From Polaromonas sp. (GTDB lineage: Bacteria > Pseudomonadota > Gammaproteobacteria > Burkholderiales > Burkholderiaceae_C): 64,000 nt of DNA. Shown here piece after piece: positions 48,306-56,114 of this stretch. The notes below the pieces were generated by a model. It was not told the origin of the DNA and made no database searches. It saw only the letters and a list, made by a program, of their open reading frames with translations. How positions within the stretch are numbered: the first letter of the stretch is position 1; every line of letters begins with the position of its first letter. Where the stretch lies: assembly GCF_016185115.1 (NCBI RefSeq), contig NZ_JACPOF010000029.1, forward strand, positions 126,530-190,529, read 5' to 3'. Both the position numbers and the translations under genes were made by a program.

Positions 48306-49247
48306 TCAGACGGCGGTGGCTTCCGGCGGGCTTGAAACAGCTTTCGCCTGCCCGGCGCCCGACACCAGAAACACGCCCGGCAAAATCAGCGCAGCGCCCA
48401 CGGCGTGATGCCAGCCCGGCGCTTCGCCCAGTACCGCCCAAGCGACAAAGGCCGTATACAGCGGGCCCAGATATAGCGCTACCGCCACACGGCTCGCGCC
48501 AAGAACTTTCTGCGACCAGCCGTAAATCCAGTAGGCGCCCAGGCCGGGTATCACACCGGCAACCGCGATCAGCGTCCAGGCCTTCAGCCCCCAGTGCGTG
48601 AGTCCGGGTTGGGTGGCTTCCCACAGGGCGCACGGCAGGAGCAGGATGACGCCGCCGGTACAGCTTGCGGCGAGCCGCGCAGTGGCGCTCAGGGTGCTTG
48701 GCCACTTCTTCTGCAGCAGGGCATAAGCCGCCCATGCGAATGTGGCGCCCACAATCCACGCATCGCCGGGCACAAACTGCACGCTGCCCAGGGCAGACCA
48801 CTTCCCTTTGAGAACCACATGCAGCACGCCAGCCATGGCAATGACCACACCGGTTGCCTGCAGCTTGCTGAAGCGCTCACCCAGCCACAGGGCGGCGCCC
48901 AGACCAATCAATACGGGCGATGCTGAATAAATCAGCGCAATATTGACGGCACCGGTGGAACGGGCGCCAAGGTAGACCCAGGCACCGCAGACCAGCATGC
49001 CCAAAAAGCCGAGCACAAGGTATTGCCACCAGGTTTGCGCAAGCTCGGCACGCTTTTGCCAGAGTTCACCACCGGACAGGGCCAGCAGTACCACGGCCGC
49101 CAGCGTCCATCGTCCCAGTGCCAGCGCATAAGGGCCAATGACACCCGGCGCTGTTCGCGCCACGACATAGTTGGCCGTCCACAAAACCGGAATGAACCAG
49201 ATCACTGCCAGAGCCAGCCTGATCTGGCGCGGCGTCGCGTCAGGCAC
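48306..49247 (-). CDS. EamA-family (DMT superfamily) transporter
   Basis: A 313-residue protein with about ten predicted membrane segments arranged as two EamA repeats (WFIPVLWTANYVVARTAPGVIGPYALALGRW in the first; AWIVGATFAWAAYALLQKKW in the second). The GTG start overlaps the dusA stop by 8 bases, so it is translated with dusA. Members export amino acids or other metabolites; substrate unknown. Confidence 0.9.
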   Translation of the reverse strand: MPDATPRQIRLALAVIWFIPVLWTANYVVARTAPGVIGPYALALGRWTLAAVVLLALSGGELWQKRAELAQTWWQYLVLGFLGMLVCGAWVYLGARSTGAVNIALIYSASPVLIGLGAALWLGERFSKLQATGVVIAMAGVLHVVLKGKWSALGSVQFVPGDAWIVGATFAWAAYALLQKKWPSTLSATARLAASCTGGVILLLPCALWEATQPGLTHWGLKAWTLIAVAGVIPGLGAYWIYGWSQKVLGASRVAVALYLGPLYTAFVAWAVLGEAPGWHHAVGAALILPGVFLVSGAGQAKAVSSPPEATAV

Positions 49248-50292
49248 AGGCGGCTTCTGCAGCGGTGGGGTGTTGTTCTGGTGAACTGTGTGCCAGCGCC
49301 ATCACCTCATGCGGGGGCATGGCCTTGAGCCTGTGGTCGCTCCAGACCTGGCGCCAGCGGCGGCTGCCGGCCAGGCCATGGCGAAGGCCCAGCATGTGGC
49401 GGGCAATATTGCTCCACGGCGTGCCGTTCGCATCAAGCTCGCGCACCATGTAATCGCACATCTGCGCTTCAACGATTTCGCGCGTGAGCCCGTTGGGCGC
49501 TTCACCAAAAAAGGCTTCGTCCCACGAGGCCAGCCACCAGGGGTTGTGATAGGCCTCACGCCCAATCATCACGCCATCAAGCACCTGCAATTGTGAACAC
49601 ACCTGACCTTGGTTGGCAATGCCGCCGTTGATGGCGATGGTCAGATGGGGAAACTCGCTTTTGAGTTGCTGAACCATCCCGTAACGCAGCGGCGGCACTT
49701 CACGGTTTTCTTTCGGGCTCAGGCCCTTGAGCCAGGCATTGCGGGCATGGACGATGAACACATTGCAGCCGGCATCACTGACAGCACCCACAAAATCGCG
49801 CACAAAACCGTAGCTCTCGGTCTTGTCTATGCCGATGCGGTGCTTGACCGTCACAGGCACATCCACCACATCAACCATGGCTTTCACGCAATCGGCCACC
49901 AGTTGCGGCTCGGCCATCAGGCAGGCGCCAAAAGCCCCACGCTGCACGCGCTCGCTGGGGCAGCCGCAGTTGAGGTTGATCTCGTCGTAACCCCACTGCT
50001 CGCCCAGCCTGGCGCAATAGGCCAGGTCGGCCGGCTCACTGCCGCCCAGTTGCAGGGCGACCGGGTGTTCTTCAGCATTGAAGCGAAGGTGCCTGGCCAC
50101 GTCACCATGAATCAGCGCGCCGGTGGTCACCATTTCGGTATACAGCAGGGCATGGCGTGAAAGCAGGCGGTGGAAATACCGGCAATGCCTGTCGGTCCAG
50201 TCCATCATGGGCGCGACGGACAAGCGCCACGGGCTGAATCCCGCCTCCGGCAGAGCGGACGGCGAAGATGTTGATGGATCAAGAGCAGACAT
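49240..50292 (-). CDS. dusA: tRNA-dihydrouridine synthase A
   Basis: A 350-residue flavoprotein: SVAPMMDWTDRHCRYFHRLLSRHALLYTEMV at the N-terminus, the catalytic Cys in INLNCGCPSERVQRGAFGACLM, VTVKHRIGID and INGGIANQGQV. The ATG at 50292 is chosen as the first fitting start; translation further upstream gives no family sequence. DusA reduces U20/U20a in tRNA D-loops. Confidence 0.95.
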   Translation of the reverse strand: MSALDPSTSSPSALPEAGFSPWRLSVAPMMDWTDRHCRYFHRLLSRHALLYTEMVTTGALIHGDVARHLRFNAEEHPVALQLGGSEPADLAYCARLGEQWGYDEINLNCGCPSERVQRGAFGACLMAEPQLVADCVKAMVDVVDVPVTVKHRIGIDKTESYGFVRDFVGAVSDAGCNVFIVHARNAWLKGLSPKENREVPPLRYGMVQQLKSEFPHLTIAINGGIANQGQVCSQLQVLDGVMIGREAYHNPWWLASWDEAFFGEAPNGLTREIVEAQMCDYMVRELDANGTPWSNIARHMLGLRHGLAGSRRWRQVWSDHRLKAMPPHEVMALAHSSPEQHPTAAEAACA

Positions 50293-50419
50293 CGCCCCAT
50301 TTTCCCAGAAAGGTAAAGTCCCCGGAATCCGGCTGGCGGGTAATATGGCTCGTATGCACCCAACAAGGGGATGCACTCCCCAGCGATTCACAGACTGCAA
50401 CTGCCACAGGAAGTCAGCC

Positions 50420-52285
50420 ATGCCCGATTCCATACCTTACGGTCCAGTCAAGAACCCCAAGGTTGCGCATCACCACTCGTCGATGACAAAACTGGCGCTG
50501 AGCCTGGGTGCCACAGTACTCATGCTGGGCTGCGCGTCGTCGCCCATGCCCGAGTGGAATAGCATCTTTTCGGCCAGGCCTGCAGCAACAACACCCCCAT
50601 CACCGCAACCATCAAGGCCGGCCATCGTGGCGCAGACAGTGCCGCAAGCGATTGCTGTGGCGCCCCTGCCGGAAGTGAAAGTCTCGCCGGTCGCACCGCC
50701 GCCACCCGCAACGCCGATGCCGCTGCAGGACCAGCCCCTTCCCTACAGCGCGGCCGTCGCATCCCGGTTTCCACCACCGCCCATCACCTACAGCACGCCC
50801 GGCCTGCAGGGTGGCCGCAACACTTACACATCACAGTCGGAAATCCAGGCCTGGCTGCGCGCGCAGGCCACAGCAGCAGGCGGTGTTCCCGGGCTGGCGG
50901 CCGCGGTCATTCCTGCCGGTACTTCGCAGCGCGGGGAAACGATTGAAGCCCTGGTGCTGGCCCGCGCCACGGGCACTGACCCGGCCGCACTGCTGGCCAA
51001 TGGAAGGCCGACTGTTTTCCTGGTCGGGCAACAGCATGGCAATGAACCCGCAGGCAGCGAGGCACTGCTGGTGATGTCACGTGAGCTGGCGCAGGGCCTG
51101 CTGCGCTCCCTGCTGGACCGCATCAACGTCGTGATCGTGCCACGCGCCAACCCCGATGGCGCGTCTGCGGACAGGCGTGAAACCGCCAATGGCGTGGACA
51201 TGAACCGTGACCACCTGCTGCTCAACACACCGGAGGCGCAGGCGCTGGCAAAACTCACGCGCGACTACCACCCCACCGTCGCCATAGACGCCCATGAATA
51301 CACCGTCGCTGGCCGCTTTCTTGAAAAATTCGGCACCGTGCAAAAGTTCGATGCGCTGCTTCAATATGCCACCACCGCCAACCTGCCCGAGTTCCTGACC
51401 AAGGCGTCTGAAGAGTGGTACCGCAGACCACTGGTTGCCGCTCTCAAAACCCAGGGCCTGAGCACAGAGTGGTACTACACCACCTCCTCCGACCTGGCCG
51501 ACAAGAAAATATCCATGGGCGGCACCCTGGCTGATACAGGCCGCAATGTTGAAGGGCTCAAAAATGCGGTCAGCCTGCTTGTAGAGACACGTGGCGTCGG
51601 CATAGGCAGGTTGCACATACAGCGCCGCGTGCATACACAGGTTGCAGCCATGACCAATGTGCTGAACAGCACGGCACAGCGCGCGTCCGAGCTGAGCCAG
51701 TTGCGCCCCTATATCGACAAGGAAGTCGCAGGCCTGGCCTGCCGCAATGCCGCCGTGGTTGAAGCCGGGCCAACGCCTGCCCAGTACGAGCTGACCATGC
51801 TGGACCCCGTCACAGGCGCCGACAAGACCCTGGTCGTCAACTGGGACTCGGCGCTGGCGCTGCAGACCATCAAGACCCGCGCCCGGCCCTGCGGCTACTG
51901 GCTGTCGGCGTCATCATCCACCGCTGTAGAGCGCTTGCGCCTGCAGGGTGTGCAGGTGCAACGGCTTGCAGAGGCAGGTTCTGTGCTGGGCGACAACTAC
52001 CGCGAGACCTCGCGCACGGTCTCCGAACGGCAGGACGTGCGGGGCACGATTGCTGATGGCAACAACAAGGCCGTGAAGGTGGAAGTGGGCCTGGCGCGCG
52101 GGCTGATTGAAGTACCACGCGGCAGCTATTACGTGCCGCTCAACCAGCCGCTTGGCAATCTGGTCATCGCAGCACTCGAGCCCGATACGCAGAGCAGCTT
52201 TTTTGCCAACCAGCTGATTGATGATTTGAAAAACACCGCGCGTGTCATGGCGCCACCTGCATTCCGGCTGGAAGACCTGCCATGA
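50420..52285 (+). CDS. Lipoprotein with a zinc carboxypeptidase (M14-type) domain
   Basis: 621 residues from ATG 50420, preceded by AGGAAG. An internal ATG at 50483 gives a cleaner lipoprotein signal (MTKLALSLGATVLMLGC, lipobox MLGC). A Pro-rich linker follows (VAPPPPATPMPLQDQPLP). The M14-like domain shows the zinc motif GQQHGNEPAGSEALLV, the substrate-Arg region NPDGASADRRETANGVDMNRDH and DAHEYTVAG. It probably trims peptides or peptidoglycan-derived peptides in the periplasm, anchored to the outer membrane (inference). Confidence 0.88.
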   Translation: MPDSIPYGPVKNPKVAHHHSSMTKLALSLGATVLMLGCASSPMPEWNSIFSARPAATTPPSPQPSRPAIVAQTVPQAIAVAPLPEVKVSPVAPPPPATPMPLQDQPLPYSAAVASRFPPPPITYSTPGLQGGRNTYTSQSEIQAWLRAQATAAGGVPGLAAAVIPAGTSQRGETIEALVLARATGTDPAALLANGRPTVFLVGQQHGNEPAGSEALLVMSRELAQGLLRSLLDRINVVIVPRANPDGASADRRETANGVDMNRDHLLLNTPEAQALAKLTRDYHPTVAIDAHEYTVAGRFLEKFGTVQKFDALLQYATTANLPEFLTKASEEWYRRPLVAALKTQGLSTEWYYTTSSDLADKKISMGGTLADTGRNVEGLKNAVSLLVETRGVGIGRLHIQRRVHTQVAAMTNVLNSTAQRASELSQLRPYIDKEVAGLACRNAAVVEAGPTPAQYELTMLDPVTGADKTLVVNWDSALALQTIKTRARPCGYWLSASSSTAVERLRLQGVQVQRLAEAGSVLGDNYRETSRTVSERQDVRGTIADGNNKAVKVEVGLARGLIEVPRGSYYVPLNQPLGNLVIAALEPDTQSSFFANQLIDDLKNTARVMAPPAFRLEDLP

Positions 52286-52327
52286 CGCAGAAACGCCGGC
52301 AGTGAATTTAAGTCCCCGTCTTACAAG

Positions 52328-52356
52328 GCCGGGCAGCCTAGCCTGACGGCTTTTTT
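52328..52356 (+). terminator. Likely terminator of the M14 lipoprotein gene
   Basis: GCCG-GGC-AGCCTA-GCC-TGA-CGGC followed by TTTTTT: a bulged 7-bp stem with a T-run, 43 bases after the stop. Confidence 0.5.
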
Positions 52357-52426
52357 GATGCGTTTGACCCTTAATGATGGGACTGATCCCGGATAACCCG
52401 GACACCCGACAACAAGGATGCAAACC

Positions 52427-52828
52427 ATGAACGAATTCAAACTCACCTCCGATATGGTCAGCCTGGGCGGCGCTTTTTACCCCAAAGGCTATGTCTTCAT
52501 CATGTTCCCCGACCAGGAGAGCGCCGCGCAGGTTGCTCGCGAAATTGATGGCCATCCCGGCAATGAGGTGGTGATGCTTCTCAGCCCGGCTACTATCCTG
52601 CGCGAAATAGGCAAGGTGGATGGCGAGTCAAGAATACCGCTCCCATCGGTCGGTACCGAGGGCGCCACGGTCAACAACTATGTGGCCCTGGCACGCAAGG
52701 GCCACCACGCGCTGATGGCCAGGGTGGCCTCGGACGAAGATGCAAAGCGCGTGACTGACGCAGCACGCAGGGCCTCGTTCTCTTATGGCCAGCGCTACCA
52801 CCTTCTGGCTATCGAAGACCTCGAATAA
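52427..52828 (+). CDS. 133-residue protein of unknown function
   Basis: The ATG at 52427 has AAGGA about 8 bases before it; an earlier ATG at 52418 would sit inside that ribosome site. No signal peptide. Two alpha/beta-looking halves: the first, FYPKGYVFIMFPDQESAAQVAREI, resembles a ferredoxin-like small domain; the second, YVALARKGHHALMARVASDEDAKRV, could be a repeat of the same unit. I recognise no family. It probably binds a ligand or a partner. Convergent with the radical-SAM gene. Confidence 0.75.
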   Translation: MNEFKLTSDMVSLGGAFYPKGYVFIMFPDQESAAQVAREIDGHPGNEVVMLLSPATILREIGKVDGESRIPLPSVGTEGATVNNYVALARKGHHALMARVASDEDAKRVTDAARRASFSYGQRYHLLAIEDLE

Positions 52829-52842
52829 ACCCAGGATTAAAC

Positions 52843-53742
52843 CTAGAAAAGGCTGCCCTGCCCTTTTGCAGCGGCCGGCCTGAAGCGGCTCAGATCAAGT
52901 TCGATGCGCTGGCGGTTAAAGCCCAGTTTTCGGGTGGCTTTTTCAAACCGCTGTCGAATCATGTCTGCCCACAAACCCTGGCCTTTCATGCGTGAAGCGA
53001 AGTCGCTGTCGTAGTCCTTGCCGCCGCGCATGTCGTGAATGCGCGCCATGATGCGTGCGGCACGCTGCGGGTAATGCAGTTCAAGCCACTCCCTGAAGAT
53101 GGGAGCCAGTTCCCACGGCAAGCGGATAACGGTATAAAACGCGCTGCGTGCACCTGCCTCCCACGCGGCTTTTAAAACCTGTTCCATGTCATCGTTCACG
53201 AACGGGATTTGCGGCGCCAGGCTCACGCCCACAGGAATGCCGTGTTCCACCAGTGTCTTGATCAGTCGCAAGCGCCTGTGCGGCGCAGCGGCACGCGGTT
53301 CAAGCTTGCGCGCGAGTTCTGCGTCCAGCGTGGTGATGGTCACGTAGACGGCCGCCATGTTTTCTTTTGCCATGGCGGCAATCAGGTCGAGGTCACGCTC
53401 CACGCCCGCCGACTTGGTGACCAGTGAAAACGGGTGACGCGTCTCCTGCAGCACTTCAATCACGCTGCGCGTCAGTCGCAGTTCGCGCTCGACCGGCTGG
53501 TAGCAATCGGTGGCAGATCCGATATTGAGCAGGTGCGGCACGTAACTCTTTCTGGCCAGGTCCCGTCGCAGCACCTGGGCGATGTTGCGCTTGGCGATGA
53601 TTTTTGTTTCAAAGTCCAGGCCGGGCGAGAGGTTCAGGTAGCTGTGCGTGGGCCGGGCGTAGCAGTAGACGCAGCCATGCTCGCAGCCGACCCAAGTCCC
53701 CCCTAGATTTCCATACATAAAGGAAATTAAGGGATTTTTCAT
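52843..53742 (-). pseudogene. PA0069-type radical SAM protein, 5'-truncated
   Basis: Residues 17 onward match the radical-SAM/spore-photolyase-like PA0069 family: GCEHGCVYCYARPTHSYLNLSPGLDFETKI with the three cluster cysteines, then a complete C-terminal part ending AKGQGSLF. Full-length members have about 50-80 further residues ending INPYxGCEHGC. Here the family match stops abruptly at 53688, and the open frame upstream (MKNPLISFMYGNLGG) is unrelated AT-rich DNA. The SAM core is intact, so a shortened enzyme might be made from the ATG at 53742, but the gene has lost its native start and promoter. Confidence 0.75.
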
Positions 53743-53960
53743 TGGGAAAAGTAAATACTGCGAAGTATGGAAATATGGATGGATTTTCTTAGTGAGTACA
53801 TTCTTTCCTATAAGTCGTACTTTAGGAGCTGAATAAGCAGCCTTCTCAAATCAAGAAGACTTTTTCATTTTGTAGAAATCGGCCGAAAAGTAAACGCCGA
53901 GTGACAAGGCTGCCTCTTTGCGCTCGCTGAGTGCTCGACAATGGTTGGGGGGATAAAGAC
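53689..53960. other. AT-rich junction region at the left edge of an acquired segment
   Basis: Base composition changes sharply at 53689, where the radical-SAM family sequence ends. The next 270 bases are AT-rich, hold no credible gene and lead into the metallopeptidase gene. No tRNA or clear attachment repeat is visible. Confidence 0.55.
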
Positions 53961-54800
53961 ATGAATAAGATTCTTTTTGGTGTTCTGCTCTTCGCGGGTT
54001 GCTGTTTAAAGTCCTATGCCGCCCTGCCGTTCGAGCAGCTTTTGTACAAGGGTCGGGCGATCCCGTTTTACGGGGTGTCACAGGATGCCACCCAGCAGCA
54101 ATTGCTAGATGCTGTTAAGAGGTCAAATCTGTCAGAACGCATGGCGGGTATGACAAACGCGACCCTACACCTCAAGAGTGACATTGGCGTTGGATTCGAA
54201 TCCTGTGGATCGGTCAATGCTTTTTACTCGCGACAGCGACATGCCGTTGTGATTTGTTCCGAATTAATAGAGACCATAGGCAAGCTGGCGGTGGCTGACC
54301 AGGATGTCATGGGCAAACTTCCGCGAGAACAGTTCGCCAAGGTACTTGATGGCTTGATTTGGGGCATTTACTTCCACGAACTCGGACATGCGCTTGTTGA
54401 TACAAACCGAATTTCTATCACGGGACGCGAAGAGGATGTTGCCGATCAATTCGCTGTCTGGTTTGCATTGAACTACGTGGATCTCAGCAGGCAGCCCATC
54501 CTGATGCCCACTATCTGGTTTTGGCGGGAAATGTCCAAAGCCAGAAACCTTCCGACCATGAGCCAGGATCAGTTGAGGCATTTTCTTTCAGACGAACATA
54601 GTCTGGATGAGCAACGAATCTACAACTTGGCATGCTGGGCTTATGGGAGCAATACGCCTGCCGGAAACGGTGCCGCGCGCTACGCTCGCCTACCGGAGCA
54701 AAGAGCTCAACGATGCGCAGGGGAATATGCGTCGGTTGATCGAGGCATGATGACCCATTTCAGAAAATTTTTCAGATTACGCCCATTGACCGCTCGCTAG
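53961..54800 (+). CDS. Secreted DUF4344-like metallopeptidase
   Basis: 279 residues from ATG 53961, preceded by GGGGGG. The signal peptide MNKILFGVLLFAGCCLKSYA may be cleaved by the Sec peptidase, or lipidated at the AGC. The zinc motif is HELGH at 139-143 (IYFHELGHALVD), with downstream acidic ligands in EEDVADQFA (about 157-165). This matches the putative metallopeptidase family DUF4344. It lies upstream of the IetAS-like pair, same strand, with a 147-base gap, so it may be part of the same mobile segment and not the same transcript. Function unknown. Confidence 0.8.
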   Translation: MNKILFGVLLFAGCCLKSYAALPFEQLLYKGRAIPFYGVSQDATQQQLLDAVKRSNLSERMAGMTNATLHLKSDIGVGFESCGSVNAFYSRQRHAVVICSELIETIGKLAVADQDVMGKLPREQFAKVLDGLIWGIYFHELGHALVDTNRISITGREEDVADQFAVWFALNYVDLSRQPILMPTIWFWREMSKARNLPTMSQDQLRHFLSDEHSLDEQRIYNLACWAYGSNTPAGNGAARYARLPEQRAQRCAGEYASVDRGMMTHFRKFFRLRPLTAR

Positions 54801-54947
54801 CGCAACACCTAAAAACTGCCTCCGCCAGCGAATTGTTAATTTATCCGAAATCGAAACGACTTGGCGTAAAAACGAAACAAAATAGCTGTTTTTCGAATCA
54901 CGTATGCGATAAACTGAAACAGATATCTACATTATCGGTACAGGTCC

Positions 54948-56114
54948 GTGCAATATCTTTCTGAAGTACTCAAAATATTAGACGGCGCGCTCAAGGCCAA
55001 TGCGGGTATGGCCAGCAACTATGCGGGCTTGCTGGCTGACAAGCTTGACCAGGAAGGTGAGCGCCAGCAGGCACGGCAACTGCGGGAAAGGCTGGCACGT
55101 GTTGTTCCTGCTTTGGTGTCAGCTCAAGATGCCGGGCACGGGGTAAGCATGGGGCAATTGCCGACCGACAATGAAAGTCGGCTCAACACGGTAGATGTAA
55201 GTCGCCCACAAAGCCGAGACATAGATCTTGTATTGCCTGACGCAATTCAAGGACGTCTTGACGAATTCCTGCAATGCGTCCGTCACCATGACCAATTGGT
55301 TAGGGCTGGCGCGGCTCTGCCCAATCGGGTTTTGATTTATGGCCCCCCGGGGACCGGCAAGACTCAAACAGCTCGATGGCTATCGGGACAACTAGAACTC
55401 CCGCTGCTGACTGTGCGGTGCGACACCTTGGTGAGCAGCTTGTTGGGGCAAACCAGCCGAAATTTGCGCCGGGTCTTTGACTACGCGGAGCAAACCCCGT
55501 CGGTTCTCTTTCTGGATGAGTTTGATGCGCTCGCAGGGGCGCGCGGGAATGAACGTGATGTAGGGGAACTGCAGCGCGTGGTGATTGCCTTGCTGCAAAA
55601 CATCGACGCCTTGCCTGATAGCACTATTCTTGTGGCTGCCACCAACCATGAGCAGCTTCTTGATGCTGCTATTGGAAGAAGATTCGCTTTTCACATACCT
55701 ATGCCTCTACCGGACGCATCGCTACGCACCGTCTTGTGGCAACGATGGTTGGGGTCTTATGCCCCAGCCAGTATTGACTGGGATGAACTCAGCGACTTAT
55801 CTTCCGGTGCTACCGGCGCTGTAATTGAGCATGTGTGCATGGACGTCAAACGCACAGCCATCCTGTCAGGCCAGGCCTTGATTGACAAGAACGAGTTGTA
55901 CCGGCGCCTGGGACTAACCCAAGCCATGGCCTCGCAAGAGCGTTTGAGCACCACAGAACAGGAAATCGTCTGGCTGCGGCAATGGGCTCCTGAGCATTTT
56001 TCATTGCGTGCGCTTGCTGGGATGTACAACCTTTCCACCCGTAAGATCACCAGTATTATTCAAGCAAAAAAGGGAGGCAGCCATGGCAACAAAAAAGGGG
56101 TCGGCCGACGGTGA
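54948..56114 (+). CDS. AAA-family ATPase, IetA-like (antitoxin/regulator of the subtilase)
   Basis: A 388-residue protein with a GTG start at 54948. A helical N-terminus (1-100) is followed by an AAA domain: Walker A GPPGTGKT (132-139), Walker B VLFLDEFD (186-193), the sensor ATN (231-233), an arginine-finger-like GRR at 243-245, and a C-terminal small HTH-like segment (FSLRALAGMYNLSTRKITSII). The 3' end overlaps the subtilase start by 32 bases. AAA-ATPase plus cytoplasmic subtilase is the IetA-IetS arrangement: IetA from the pTiC58 plasmid neutralises the protease (family knowledge). The assignment rests on architecture, not on sequence comparison. Confidence 0.8.
   Translation: MQYLSEVLKILDGALKANAGMASNYAGLLADKLDQEGERQQARQLRERLARVVPALVSAQDAGHGVSMGQLPTDNESRLNTVDVSRPQSRDIDLVLPDAIQGRLDEFLQCVRHHDQLVRAGAALPNRVLIYGPPGTGKTQTARWLSGQLELPLLTVRCDTLVSSLLGQTSRNLRRVFDYAEQTPSVLFLDEFDALAGARGNERDVGELQRVVIALLQNIDALPDSTILVAATNHEQLLDAAIGRRFAFHIPMPLPDASLRTVLWQRWLGSYAPASIDWDELSDLSSGATGAVIEHVCMDVKRTAILSGQALIDKNELYRRLGLTQAMASQERLSTTEQEIVWLRQWAPEHFSLRALAGMYNLSTRKITSIIQAKKGGSHGNKKGVGRR

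Noticed and set aside
46195-53700. tRNA-Val as the attachment site of an integrated element
   Set aside because: No integrase gene and no repeated tRNA 3' end are visible. Flanking genes (phoH, dnaQ) are ordinary housekeeping genes.
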